A program made the position numbers and the translations under genes. Below are positions 27,617 through 36,472 of a DNA stretch of 64,000 nucleotides, in pieces (positions within the stretch are counted from its first letter, which is position 1; every line of letters starts with the position of its first letter). The notes under the pieces are model-generated. The model was not told the origin of the DNA and searched no databases. It saw only the letters and a list, made by a program, of their open reading frames with translations. Origin of the DNA: Arsenicibacter sp965247375 (lineage in GTDB: Bacteria > Bacteroidota > Bacteroidia > Cytophagales > Spirosomataceae); the NCBI GenBank assembly GCA_965247375.1, contig CBDFHU010000036.1, positions 1 to 64,000 of the forward strand. Reading direction: 5' to 3'.

Positions 27617-28936
27617 ATGACAAGCCAACGCCTTTCTCCATCAGCAAACCGCCGGACCGAAATTCTGGCGGGTGTTTCGACATTTCTGGCAACGATGTAC
27701 ATCATCGTGGTAAATCCGGCGATTCTGAGTCAGGCCGGTTTGCCGTTTAACGGTGTCCTGACCGCTACCATCCTGCTGTCATTTTTCTGTAGCCTGATGA
27801 TGGGGCTTTATGCGAAAAACCCGGTCGTAGTGGCGCCCGGTATGGGGCTGAATGCGTTTTTTACCTTTACGGCGGTAAAAGGCATGGGCCTGACCCCCGA
27901 AGTGGCACTGGGGGCGGTTTTCTGGGCCGGTATTCTGTTTCTGATCCTGTCGGTGCTGAATGTCCGCGCGGCCATTGTACAGGCCATTCCAAAGCCGGTC
28001 CGGTACGCTGTGTCGGCGGGAATCGGTTTGTTTATTACCCTGATCGGTTTTGAAAACGCCCGGTTTATCGTGGCCCATCCGGCAACGCTGGTCAGTATGG
28101 CGTCGCTGCATGATCCGGTTATGATAACCTTTGTGGCAGGGCTGCTGCTGACGGCTATTCTGGTGGTACGTCAGGTGCCGGGCGGGATTATCATCGGCAT
28201 TGTGCTGACGACCCTCGCGGCCATTCCCATCGGCCGGTGGTGGGGTGATGCCTCGGCGGTGAACATGGGCATGAAAACATTGGTTAATTATCAGGGTTTG
28301 TTTGCCGCCCCTGACTTCAGCCTGATCGGAAAGCTGGATCTGATCCATTCGTTCAAATGGTCGTTGTGGCCGGTAATCTTTGCGTTTGCCTTCACCGATC
28401 TGTTCGATAGCCTGTCAACGTTTGTGGGCGTTGCCGAAGCCGGCGGCTTACACGATGAAGCCGGTGAGCCCCGCAATCTGAAACAATCCCTGCTGACCGA
28501 TGCCGTAGCGACGACGCTGGCCGGGGTGCTGGGCACAAGTCCGGGCACGGCCTATATAGAGTCGGCGGTCGGTATAGCGCAGGGTGGTCGTACGGGGCTA
28601 ACCGCTATCGTGGCCGGAAGTTTGTTTCTGCCGTTTCTGTTTTTGTCCCCCTTATTGTCCGTGATTCCGGCCATTGCGACAGCGCCCGCGCTGGTGCTGG
28701 TCGGGGCATTTATGATGCAGCCTGTAACGAAAATTCGCTGGGAGCAGTTGGACGATGCCATTCCGGCTTTTCTGGCCCTAGTGCTGATTCCGTTCAGTTA
28801 CTCGATTACCCACGGCATTATCTGGGGCTTTCTGTCCTGGACGGTCATTAAGCTGGCCGTCGGCAAGCCACAGGAAGTCCCCGCCGGATTATGGGTTGTA
28901 GACGGCTTTTGTCTGCTGTCGCTGGTGTCTTCCTGA
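27617..28936 (+). CDS. NCS2-type purine permease (AzgA/PbuG branch)
   Basis: This 439-residue integral membrane protein has about 12-14 hydrophobic segments. Family motifs include EILAGVSTFLATMYIIVVNP, VVAPGMGLNAFFTFTAV, FTDLFDSLSTFVGVAEAGGL and LGTSPGTAYIESAVGIAQGG, which place it in the AzgA/PbuG (adenine, guanine, hypoxanthine) group rather than uracil/xanthine. It would import purine bases with protons. The start MTSQRLSPSANRRTE matches family starts; the frame's first ATG at 27587 adds an unlikely MLTGFCYHCS. It stands alone. I looked for a purine riboswitch upstream and found none. Confidence 0.9.
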   Translation: MTSQRLSPSANRRTEILAGVSTFLATMYIIVVNPAILSQAGLPFNGVLTATILLSFFCSLMMGLYAKNPVVVAPGMGLNAFFTFTAVKGMGLTPEVALGAVFWAGILFLILSVLNVRAAIVQAIPKPVRYAVSAGIGLFITLIGFENARFIVAHPATLVSMASLHDPVMITFVAGLLLTAILVVRQVPGGIIIGIVLTTLAAIPIGRWWGDASAVNMGMKTLVNYQGLFAAPDFSLIGKLDLIHSFKWSLWPVIFAFAFTDLFDSLSTFVGVAEAGGLHDEAGEPRNLKQSLLTDAVATTLAGVLGTSPGTAYIESAVGIAQGGRTGLTAIVAGSLFLPFLFLSPLLSVIPAIATAPALVLVGAFMMQPVTKIRWEQLDDAIPAFLALVLIPFSYSITHGIIWGFLSWTVIKLAVGKPQEVPAGLWVVDGFCLLSLVSS

Positions 28937-28981
28937 TGGGTAGCCGTTGGCTTGAGCGGCTATATTATTCTGTTTCGGGGG

Positions 28982-29022
28982 TGAGCTTTTTTACAAAGTA
29001 TCATTGAGCTTTTTTACAAAGT
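28982..29022 (+). promoter_or_regulatory. 18-bp direct repeat, candidate AraC-type activator site
   Basis: Two exact copies of TGAGCTTTTTTACAAAGT (28982-28999 and 29005-29022) are spaced 23 bp start to start, about two helical turns. They lie just upstream of the aldehyde dehydrogenase -7 box, as expected of an AraC-family activator binding in tandem; the AraC gene is directly downstream of the dehydrogenase. Confidence 0.7.
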
Positions 29023-29041
29023 CAGTTCATTTTGACGGCTT

Positions 29042-29049
29042 TACCTTTG
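29042..29049 (+). promoter_or_regulatory. -7 promoter box of the aldehyde dehydrogenase gene
   Basis: TACCTTTG fits TANNTTTG and lies 20 bp before the ATG. A good -33 element is missing, which suits an activator-dependent promoter. Confidence 0.6.
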
Positions 29050-29069
29050 CTGCGTAAAACAGTAAAGAA

Positions 29070-30485
29070 ATGAGAAAGGTAAATAAGATTTATAGCAATG
29101 GTGAATTTGTAACACCACATGGTACCGGAGTTTTTACATTGATAAATCCGGCTACCAATCATGTGATCGGCGAATTAACGCTTGCGGACGAAACAGATAC
29201 CCGGCATGCGATTGCCGCAGCCAAAGAAGCATTCCAGCTGTTTTCCGGAACAACCGTAGAGGAGCGGATGCAGTATCTGGAAAAACTCAGGGATGCTGTT
29301 CAACACCGTGAACAGGAGTTTATCGACACCATGATTGAAGAATACGGGGGAACGTATCAGTTTTCAACGTTGAGCAATAAGTATACAGGAAGCTGGTTTG
29401 ACAGCATGATCGAAACGCTTCGTCATTTTGAATTCGAAAAAAGGATCAATACCTCGCGGGTAAGGTTACAGCCGGTTGGGGTGGTCGGTATTATTACTCC
29501 CTGGAATGCCAGTAACAGCTCGGTTTGCAGTAAAGTAGCTACCGCAATTGCTGCCGGTTGCACTGTCGTGATTAAACCAAGTGAACTGAGCGGTTTGCAG
29601 ACGCAGGTCCTGATGGAAGCCTTTCACGATGCAGGGTTACCCAAAGGCGTAATCAATGTTGTGACAGGATTGGGAACTGTTGTGGGGACCGAACTTACGG
29701 AGAATCCTGATGTCGCTAAAATTTCCTTTACCGGTTCTACAGCGGTAGGCAAATTAATTGCAAAAAAGGCAGCGGATACCATGAAGCGTGTAACGCTGGA
29801 ACTAGGCGGAAAATCACCGAATATTATTCTGGACGATGCTGATCTGGCGCAGGCAGTTCCTATGGCTGTCTACGGAGCGTATATGAACAACGGGCAGGCT
29901 TGTATTGCGCCGACGAGGCTGCTGGTACCGGAGAGTAAGCTGGAGGAAGTCAATGCTATTGCTAAGGCCGTTGCCGGACAAATTGTCGTTGGCCCGCCAC
30001 AGCAAGAGCGCACCGATGTAGGGCCTATGGTAAGTGTCAGGCAGTTTGATAAGATTCAGGGCTACATTGAATCCGGGCTTCAGGAAGGGGCCACGTTATT
30101 AGCCGGCGGGACTGGTAAACCCGCCGGACTGGAAGCCGGGAACTATGTAAAACCGACAGTTTTCACGAATGTACGGAACGATATGCGGATTGCCAGGGAA
30201 GAAATTTTTGGCCCTGTGTTATCAATTATCCCGTATAAAACGGAGGAAGAGGCCATTGAGATTGCCAACGATACACCTTATGGACTGGCCGCCTATATCA
30301 GCACATCAAACCCTGACCGCGCACAGCGTGTTGCCGGACGGATCGATGCAGGAAGGGTTTGTATCAATGGCTTCAGCCACGATCCGATGGTGCCGTTCGG
30401 GGGCTTTAAACAGTCCGGTATGGGTAGGGAGTACGGAGCCTTTGGTCTGGAAGCATATCTGGAAACCAAAGCCATTCTGAATTGA
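29070..30485 (+). CDS. NAD(P)-dependent aldehyde dehydrogenase
   Basis: This full-length family member (471 residues) oxidises an aldehyde to its acid. The catalytic Cys is residue 278 in NNGQACIAPTR and the general base Glu is residue 244 in LELGGKSPN. The cofactor-binding segments ITPWNASNSSVCSK, CTVVIKPSELSGL and FTGSTAVGKLI are all present, as is the C-terminal PFGGFKQSGMGREYG. It most resembles the broad-substrate DhaS-like branch, so the substrate is not defined. The gene is flanked by a direct-repeat operator and by an AraC regulator, which probably sets inducer-dependent expression. Base composition looks somewhat richer in AT than the flanking genes, so recent transfer of the pair is possible. 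Confidence 0.92.
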   Translation: MRKVNKIYSNGEFVTPHGTGVFTLINPATNHVIGELTLADETDTRHAIAAAKEAFQLFSGTTVEERMQYLEKLRDAVQHREQEFIDTMIEEYGGTYQFSTLSNKYTGSWFDSMIETLRHFEFEKRINTSRVRLQPVGVVGIITPWNASNSSVCSKVATAIAAGCTVVIKPSELSGLQTQVLMEAFHDAGLPKGVINVVTGLGTVVGTELTENPDVAKISFTGSTAVGKLIAKKAADTMKRVTLELGGKSPNIILDDADLAQAVPMAVYGAYMNNGQACIAPTRLLVPESKLEEVNAIAKAVAGQIVVGPPQQERTDVGPMVSVRQFDKIQGYIESGLQEGATLLAGGTGKPAGLEAGNYVKPTVFTNVRNDMRIAREEIFGPVLSIIPYKTEEEAIEIANDTPYGLAAYISTSNPDRAQRVAGRIDAGRVCINGFSHDPMVPFGGFKQSGMGREYGAFGLEAYLETKAILN

Positions 30486-30498
30486 TTATGATATGGAT

Positions 30499-30530
30499 AA
30501 AGCGCTGTCTGCCCGGGACAGTGCTTTATA
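30499..30530 (+). terminator. hairpin between the aldehyde dehydrogenase and AraC genes
   Basis: An 11-bp stem (30499-30509 with 30517-30527, one G-T pair) and a 7-base loop are followed by the weak T-rich stretch ATAATTA. It may attenuate rather than stop transcription into the regulator. Confidence 0.6.
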
Positions 30531-30541
30531 ATTAAAAAACT

Positions 30542-31345
30542 ATGGATAGCGCAGAAACTTCCGATATTGTTTATTCCTGCTATCATACCATTAGCAGGAA
30601 GGGGGAAAACTTTATTCCTCAGCACGTTCTGTCTTATCAGATGACGGGGAGTTTTTTGCTGGCAGATGGCAGGGAGATCTATAGGGCAGAGGCAGGAGCT
30701 CTTACCCTTTTACGGAAAAATCAACTGGTAAAATTTACCAAGTTTCCTCCGGAAAACGGACGTTTTGAAAGTCTGAATATCTATGTCGGTGACCGTATTT
30801 TACGGCAGATGGCCGGTGAATATAACGTACAGCCTAATCGTGCCGGTAACGCAGCGCCGATAATTCCTGTCAGAATGACCATACTTCTCACAAACTATAT
30901 TGATTCGTTAAAAGCGCTCATTGACAGTAATAGTTTAGGCAATAAGCTGCTGATTGATCTGAAAATTAAAGAACTGATTCTGATTCTGCTGGAGGCGCAA
31001 CCCGGGTTAAAACAGGTTTTATTTGACTTTTCAGAGCCGCACAAATCGGACCTGGAAGCATTTATGAATCAGAATTACCGGTACAATGTCAAGCTCGACC
31101 GTTTTGCCTATCTTACTGGAAGAAGCCTTGCTACATTCAAACGGGATTTTGAAAAGGTTTTTCATACATCACCCCACAAATGGCTGTTACAGAAGCGCCT
31201 GAACGAAGCTTATTTTTTGCTTAAAGAGCAAGGGAAATCTGCATCGGACATATACGTTGATTTGGGATTCGAAGACCTCTCCCATTTTTCATATACGTTT
31301 AAACGGCAGTTTGGCTACAGCCCTGCCAGGCTAAAGGCGCAATGA
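30542..31345 (+). CDS. AraC-family transcriptional regulator
   Basis: The product is 267 residues. The first 150 form a cupin-like sensor (GSFLLADGREIYRAEAGALT, LLRKNQLVKFTKFP). The last 100 are the two helix-turn-helix AraC domain: YNVKLDRFAYLTGRSLATFK, then RDFEKVFHTSPHKWLLQKRL and LGFEDLSHFSYTFKRQFGYS. The N-terminal type is the exsA-like AraC_N_2 seen in Bacteroidota. It lies 56 bp after the aldehyde dehydrogenase gene and probably binds the exact direct repeat upstream of that gene, giving a small autoinducible unit. The inducer is unknown, perhaps the aldehyde itself. Confidence 0.9.
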   Translation: MDSAETSDIVYSCYHTISRKGENFIPQHVLSYQMTGSFLLADGREIYRAEAGALTLLRKNQLVKFTKFPPENGRFESLNIYVGDRILRQMAGEYNVQPNRAGNAAPIIPVRMTILLTNYIDSLKALIDSNSLGNKLLIDLKIKELILILLEAQPGLKQVLFDFSEPHKSDLEAFMNQNYRYNVKLDRFAYLTGRSLATFKRDFEKVFHTSPHKWLLQKRLNEAYFLLKEQGKSASDIYVDLGFEDLSHFSYTFKRQFGYSPARLKAQ

Positions 31346-31382
31346 AAACTGAATTACTTCCGGTTACAGAGGAGCACATGAG

Positions 31383-32789
31383 TTACTTCGGTAATTTCAG
31401 GTCCCAGTCGTCGGTCCGGAACGGCACCAGCGGGAGCCCTTCCCGGCTGAACACATTAGGCTCCGGTGCATCGCGGAAGGCAAACCGGACAGCGTAAGGT
31501 ACTTTTACCTCGTCGGACCACACATCGATTGTATTGCCACGGATACGGGCTTTGGCCGGTAAAAATACCTTGTCGGCCCCGGCGATGGTAAATTCGGTGA
31601 GTTCTTTACCTTTACTGATCAGCCCTTTGGGAGCATTCAGGAAACTTAACCGGAGGATATGGCCTTTTTTACCGGTTACCTTCATCGACTGATACTGCGG
31701 ACTCCGGGCGGTAATGTGTTTCTGCTCGTACGTACCGGCCAGTGCCAGATTAGCCAGCCGGTTGCCGACTTCATGTTTATAGGCAGGGTGGATGTCTTTC
31801 AGGTTGTCGACCAGATCAGTGGTCACCACCATTCCTGATTTCGGTATATCCATGGCCTGCGTCTGGGCTTCGCGTACCGCCGCTGTCTGGTGTTCTCCGT
31901 TATACATGAACGGCGCAATCTGCACGTAATAGAACGGAAAATCCTTTTGCCACATGCCCCGCCAGTGGTCCGCCAGCAGGTGCATCAGGTGATAATAGGC
32001 CTGGGGGTAATGCCGGTTCGACTCCCCCTGGTACCAGATAATGCCCGCAATGTTGTAGTGAATAACCGGTGCAATCATGGCATTGTAAATGGCGCCGGGC
32101 TTGCTGGGCCAATGGGCAGATTTGGTCATACGGGCCGCTGAAGTACGGGTATCCGGATAAAGCTGCGTCACCGTAACGGGTAGCCAGCTGTCGATGTAGG
32201 AGCCACCCCAGGCTACGTCGATCAGGCCTATGGGCACATGGATGGTCTGCTGGATTTTCTTGCCGAAAAAATAGCCAACTGCACTGAATGTACGCAAACT
32301 GGCCGAATCACATAGAACCCACTGGCCTTTTGTGTCCGTTTGGGGAGCATCAGCCGTTAACTTGGGCATTTTAAAAAAACGGATCAGGTCATTCTTCGCC
32401 GTTGGCAGCTCAGCCAGTGCATCTTTAACCCCCCGGCTGGCACTCCATTCCATGTTCGACTGACCGGCACAAACCCACACTTCACCCACAAGGACATCAG
32501 TCAGGACAATCGTGTTCCGGCCGGAAACCGTGATGGAGTAGGGGCCACCGGCGGCAGGGGTTGGCATCGTCAGCTTCCAGACGGCATGATCAGTTGTGGT
32601 CGTTGAAACAGGTTGGTTATCCCATCCGGGGGTTACGGTGACTACCTCGCCGGGTTCAGCCCAGCCCCAGACTCTGACGGACTCCTGTTGTTGTAAAACC
32701 ATGTGATTGGCGACAAGGGCGGGTAAAATAACGTCGGCGTAAGCGGGTAAGACACAAAGGAAAAAGAAAACGTAAACCAGTTTTTTCAT
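31383..32789 (-). CDS. sialate O-acetylesterase-type carbohydrate esterase
   Basis: This 468-residue exported protein has a signal peptide (KKLVYVFFFLCVLPAYA) followed by a small beta domain (LPALVANHMVLQQQESVRVW) and the SGNH-like SASA hydrolase domain. The nucleophile Ser is in VCAGQSNMEWSASRG, with block GIIWYQGESN carrying the usual Gln-Gly-Glu-Ser signature and the His in DIHPAYKHEVGNRL. Such enzymes remove O-acetyl groups from sialic acids or, in plant-polymer degraders, from xylan and pectin. Given the GH43 and GH53 genes nearby, plant polysaccharide deacetylation is the better guess. The start is the second Met (32789). It is divergent from the GH53 gene, 234 bp away. Confidence 0.88.
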   Translation of the reverse strand: MKKLVYVFFFLCVLPAYADVILPALVANHMVLQQQESVRVWGWAEPGEVVTVTPGWDNQPVSTTTTDHAVWKLTMPTPAAGGPYSITVSGRNTIVLTDVLVGEVWVCAGQSNMEWSASRGVKDALAELPTAKNDLIRFFKMPKLTADAPQTDTKGQWVLCDSASLRTFSAVGYFFGKKIQQTIHVPIGLIDVAWGGSYIDSWLPVTVTQLYPDTRTSAARMTKSAHWPSKPGAIYNAMIAPVIHYNIAGIIWYQGESNRHYPQAYYHLMHLLADHWRGMWQKDFPFYYVQIAPFMYNGEHQTAAVREAQTQAMDIPKSGMVVTTDLVDNLKDIHPAYKHEVGNRLANLALAGTYEQKHITARSPQYQSMKVTGKKGHILRLSFLNAPKGLISKGKELTEFTIAGADKVFLPAKARIRGNTIDVWSDEVKVPYAVRFAFRDAPEPNVFSREGLPLVPFRTDDWDLKLPK

Positions 32790-33023
32790 GAAAAACAAAC
32801 CAAATCAGCTAATCTGAATACGAAAAATACGGCAATCCCGATGTACCGCCAAGCACAAACCGTCATGTTAGACTGGTATGGGTATCATAGTAGGCGGAAC
32901 CCCTTCATTATCAGTGCTAAAACATATTACCGGTTACTAAAAGAAACTTTTCCCGTGCAATTTACCCTTTGATGATAAACGATTGCCGGATACGCGCTTT
33001 TTATTGATCAGCAAAGAGAAAGT

Positions 33024-34037
33024 ATGAAACAGTGGATGCTTATAACAGGATTAATTATCGGGCAGCTGGCCGGTTGTAAGGGGCAATCAGTGCCGTCTGC
33101 GGCCGCTGACCGGTTTGCAAAGGGAGCCGATGTGAGCTGGATCACGCAGCAGGAAAAAGAAGGCCTCCGCTTTTATCAGTCAGACGGAAAACCGGCTGAT
33201 ATTTTTAGTATTCTGAAAGCGAAGGGCATGAATACCATCCGGCTGCGGGTCTGGGTAGATCCGTCGGGTGGCTGGAACGGGATTGACGATGTGTTGCTGA
33301 AGGCAAAACGGGCTCAGGCAGCGGGTATGCGGCTGATGATTGATTTTCACTACAGCGACAACTGGGCTGATCCCGGCAAGCAGACCAAGCCGGCGGCGTG
33401 GCAGAATCTGCCCTTCGGGGAACTTAAAAATGCGCTCAGCAGCCATACAACCACTGTCTTAACCCGTTTGAAGGAGAATGGGATTACGCCGGAATGGGTG
33501 CAGATCGGTAATGAAACAAACGACGGCATGCTTTGGCCCGATGGGCGGGCTTCAACGAATATGGCCAATTTTGCCGCGCTGGTAAATGCCGGCTATGATG
33601 CGGTTAAGGCGGTCAGCCCAACCTCACAGGTAATGGTGCACATCTCGAATGGCTATGACCGGAAGTTATTTCAATGGATGTTTGGCGGACTGGCCGCACA
33701 GCAGGCAAAATTCGATATGATTGGCATGTCGCTTTACCCGGCTGCTGCCGATTGGGAAACAAAGACTAACCAATGCATCGACACCGCACAGGAGATGATC
33801 GCGTTGTATCACAAGCCGGTAATGGTGGTAGAAGTCGGGATGCCAGCCAATGACCCGGTAACGGCAGGCGCCTTTATCTCCGGTCTGATCAGCAAAATGC
33901 GCAGTATACCGGACCAGATGGGTAAGGGTGTGTTGTATTGGGAGCCGCAGTCTTATGGTAAATGGCAGGGATACGGTTTAGGAGCGTTCGATGAAACCGG
34001 CAAACCGACCGCTGCCATGGATGCGTTCAGCCGCTAA
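33024..34037 (+). CDS. lipoprotein GH53 endo-beta-1,4-galactanase
   Basis: The 337-residue enzyme matches GH53 from end to end. The family start is FAKGADVSWITQQEKEGL, followed by GMNTIRLRVWVDPSGGWN and MRLMIDFHYSDNWADPGKQ. The acid/base Glu is residue 164 (IGNETNDGMLWPDG) and the nucleophile Glu is residue 270 (VMVVEVGMP). It cuts the beta-1,4-galactan side chains of pectin (arabinogalactan I). The N-terminus GLIIGQLAGCKGQ is a lipobox, so the enzyme should be anchored by lipid at Cys18. Its last codons overlap the convergent acidic protein gene by 4 bp. Confidence 0.93.
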   Translation: MKQWMLITGLIIGQLAGCKGQSVPSAAADRFAKGADVSWITQQEKEGLRFYQSDGKPADIFSILKAKGMNTIRLRVWVDPSGGWNGIDDVLLKAKRAQAAGMRLMIDFHYSDNWADPGKQTKPAAWQNLPFGELKNALSSHTTTVLTRLKENGITPEWVQIGNETNDGMLWPDGRASTNMANFAALVNAGYDAVKAVSPTSQVMVHISNGYDRKLFQWMFGGLAAQQAKFDMIGMSLYPAAADWETKTNQCIDTAQEMIALYHKPVMVVEVGMPANDPVTAGAFISGLISKMRSIPDQMGKGVLYWEPQSYGKWQGYGLGAFDETGKPTAAMDAFSR

Positions 34038-34357
34038 AGAGACCGCCACTCGCGGGCAGCATCTTCCTCGTCTTCCGGTCCGGCGCCCGTAACGCCTTCG
34101 GTAATGACTTTATGCGCCTCACCGTTAACCGGACTGTTGGAGGGGCCGGGGCCGGAACCGTCGAGCGCGTAGGCAATGGAGTTCGCTAGTTCGTCATTGG
34201 TTTCGGCCTTTTCCGCTACTGCTTCGGGGTATTGCTCCCCGTCCTGCTGATCAATGACTTCTTCATCGGCTTTCGGATCGTGTTCCATACCGGTCGGAAT
34301 CGTTGCCAGTTTATTGTCGCCGGTTGTTTCACCGGTATCAGGGCTGTTGGTTTTCAT
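34034..34357 (-). CDS. small acidic protein of unknown function
   Basis: The frame from the ATG at 34357 encodes 107 residues, very rich in Asp, Glu, Gly, Pro and Thr (NSPDTGETTGDNKLATIPTG, then DPKADEEVIDQQDGEQYPEA, ending EDEEDAAREWRSL). It is predicted disordered, with no signal peptide and no membrane segment. I do not recognise a family. The single in-frame Met at 34357 gives a better start than 34417, whose extra residues are rich in Arg and His. Coding potential is moderate. It overlaps the 3' end of the GH53 gene. Confidence 0.55.
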   Translation of the reverse strand: MKTNSPDTGETTGDNKLATIPTGMEHDPKADEEVIDQQDGEQYPEAVAEKAETNDELANSIAYALDGSGPGPSNSPVNGEAHKVITEGVTGAGPEDEEDAAREWRSL

Positions 34358-34415
34358 CGTACGTTGAGGTTTATGCAGATAAAACCCGTTGGTGTGGCAG
34401 ATGTTCCGGCGACGC

Positions 34416-34446
34416 AAAAAAAAACCTGACCGTAGGGTCAGGTTTT
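34416..34446 (-). terminator. rho-independent terminator of the GNAT gene
   Basis: An 11-bp stem (34421-34431 with 34436-34446, 4-base loop) is followed in the minus direction by at least nine T. It lies 14 bp past the GNAT stop. Confidence 0.88.
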
Positions 34447-34459
34447 TGGGTTATATGAT

Positions 34460-35168
34460 TCAGCCTACGGCTTCGAGTTCACGTTCAGAGCGACGAGCCC
34501 GTGGTCGTTCTTTGAGCCGGAAGAGAATGCGCTCTTTCAGCTTCATCCAGCGCTCGTACAGTTTGGATTCTTTCAGGAAATTCCATTTTTCCTGTTTTTC
34601 ATTCTTTTTCGGTTCTTCCGGATCATAGAGCATGCCGGTACAGAGGCAGTGCTTGCGGTTGGTCCGTGTCAGAATATCATAGTTTACACAGCTGGAGCAA
34701 CCTTTCCAGAAAGCCTCATCTGCCGGTAATTCGCTGAGCGTTACCGGTTGATAGCCAAGGTCGGAATTGATTTTCATGACGGCCAGACTGGTAGTCAGAC
34801 CGATGATTTTCGCATTCGGAAACTTAGACCGTGACAGTTCAAACGCTTTCTGTTTAATATTGGTTGCCAGACCACTTTTGCGGTGATCAGGATGCACAAT
34901 AAGGCCGGAGTTTGCCACGAACTTACCGTGCTCCCATGTTTTCGATGTAGCAGAAACCGACCCACTCACCGGTAACGGTTGTGGCAATAACGGCTTTGCC
35001 TTCAAGCATTTTCTCCATCAGGTACACCGGAGAGCGTTTGGCTATACCGGTTCCGCGGGCTTTCGCACTCTGCTCCATTTCATTGCAAATAGTCTCGGCC
35101 ATTTGCAGATGGTTTTCACTAGCTACCTGAACGATGTATTGGTCGTTAATTATGTCTTGTTGAATCAT
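34460..35168 (-). pseudogene. GNAT-family N-acetyltransferase with Cys-rich tail, one frame break
   Basis: The N-terminal piece (81 residues from 35168) ends in GEWVGFCYIE and the rest continues in another frame as TWEHGKFVANSGLIVHPDHR and KSGLATNIKQKAFELSRSKF. Joining them requires removing one T from TTTT at 34939-34942, and the corrected protein has 235 residues. The motif HPDHRKSGLATNIKQKA is the acetyl-CoA-binding A motif of GNAT proteins. The second half has GCSSCVNYDILTR and KHCLCTGMLYDPEE, a CX2C plus CXC arrangement that could bind a metal, followed by a highly basic tail. The substrate is unknown. Confidence 0.82.
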
Positions 35169-35553
35169 CGCAGTAATTGGGTAACGAAAAAAACGTCGAA
35201 CGTTTACCTCAACCAGACGACAGAAACCTGTTGTCCGTACGATTATTAGATTTAGATGAATAAAAAAGGATTAACAGACGGGAAAGTTTTGCCACGTAGG
35301 CAAAAAAGATTATGCGGCCCTTTCGGACCTGAACCGGAAGGGCGTAGTATGATAGAACGTAGGTATGTATGCTGTCTGTTCCATGTACTGTACTGATCGC
35401 GTCTGTAGCGTAAGAGCTGTTTCAAAAACGCGGACAATGTTAATGATATTGTCCGGGTTGTGCAATGAAATAACGGTATTTTTTCAGGATAGTTCCGATA
35501 CTCCTTAAATATTAAGTCCGGAAGGCATGGAATCATTCCAGTGTTTTTTTCTA
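35169..35553. other. intergenic region with an inverted repeat
   Basis: No gene is visible between the GNAT and aat genes. An inverted repeat, CGGACAAT at 35431-35438 and ATTGTCCG at 35448-35455 (9-base loop), lies about 100 bp before the aat promoter box. The rest is AT-rich and gives no convincing signal. Confidence 0.5.
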
Positions 35554-35561
35554 TACATTTG
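35554..35561 (+). promoter_or_regulatory. -7 promoter box of aat
   Basis: TACATTTG fits the Bacteroidota TANNTTTG box and is 28 bp before the chosen start at 35590. It supports this start over the upstream Met at 35527, which would lie before the box. Confidence 0.6.
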
Positions 35562-35589
35562 TTATTGTAAGTTATTGCTTCCACTTTTC

Positions 35590-36219
35590 ATGACAAAACT
35601 AACCGCCGATGATCTGATTTATGGGTACATGAATGGCATATTTCCCATGGCCGATTCGGATGGTACCTTATATTGGTATTCGCCGGACCCGCGGGCCATC
35701 ATTCCGCTTGAGACGTACAAGCCTGCCCGTTCGTTACGTCCGGTCCTGAATAAAAAAACATTTGATGTACGTGTCAACGGTAACTTTGAGCAGGTGATGC
35801 GCTATTGTTCGCTGCCACGCTCTGCCGATGACAGTACCTGGATTTCAGACGAAATCATTGATGCCTATACCACCCTGCACCAGATGGGACTGGCTCACAG
35901 CGTAGAGACGTATATAGATGGTCGTTTAGTTGGCGGTCTGTATGGAGTTGCCCTCGGATCCGTCTTTTTCGGAGAGTCTATGTTCCATTTAGAAGATAAT
36001 GCTTCCAAGGTGGCATTCCATTATCTCATCATGATTCTGCGTCAGCAGCGGTTTGATTTACTTGATACCCAGTTTATTAATGACAATGTCCGGCGCTATG
36101 GAGCCATTGAAATTCCGAAGGCGGACTATCTGCGGAAACTGAAGAGTGCGTTGTTTAAGAAAGCCCGGTTTACGGAACCTACCCTTGAACATTTATTCCG
36201 GAATCATGCAGCTGACTGA
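35590..36219 (+). CDS. aat: leucyl/phenylalanyl-tRNA--protein transferase
   Basis: The 209-residue enzyme transfers Leu or Phe from aminoacyl-tRNA to proteins with N-terminal Lys or Arg, marking them for ClpS/ClpAP degradation (N-degron pathway). The family signature is present from the start: LIYGYMNGIFPMADSDG, YWYSPDPRAIIPLE, WISDEIIDAYTTLHQMGLAH and SVETYIDGRLVGGLYGVALG, then FFGESMFH. The chosen start MTKLTADDLIYGY fits both the family length and the promoter box. Confidence 0.94.
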   Translation: MTKLTADDLIYGYMNGIFPMADSDGTLYWYSPDPRAIIPLETYKPARSLRPVLNKKTFDVRVNGNFEQVMRYCSLPRSADDSTWISDEIIDAYTTLHQMGLAHSVETYIDGRLVGGLYGVALGSVFFGESMFHLEDNASKVAFHYLIMILRQQRFDLLDTQFINDNVRRYGAIEIPKADYLRKLKSALFKKARFTEPTLEHLFRNHAAD

Positions 36220-36398
36220 TTCCGGTCCGTGCCCCTGCCCGTTTACAGAAGCGGTAACGGCCTGATTTTCCGTCTTGTTTTTTAGCTGAATACCAGGCGA
36301 TTAATCAGGTAACTATACATATTGGCCTGTTTTGTGTAGCGTCTTGATCAATGCCGGCTACAGAATAGCCTTTTCTAGTTCAGATACGGTATATTTTC

Positions 36399-36406
36399 TA
36401 TATTTG
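36399..36406 (+). promoter_or_regulatory. -7 promoter box of the TonB-type receptor gene
   Basis: TATATTTG fits TANNTTTG and lies 66 bp before the ATG at 36473, implying a leader of about 60 bases. The -33 region (about 36376-36380) is weak. Confidence 0.55.
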
Positions 36407-36472
36407 GTCTTTTATATACATCAGCAAATAAAGTATACAACCTGAAGGGCTTACGGGCCGGCAAATTATAGC

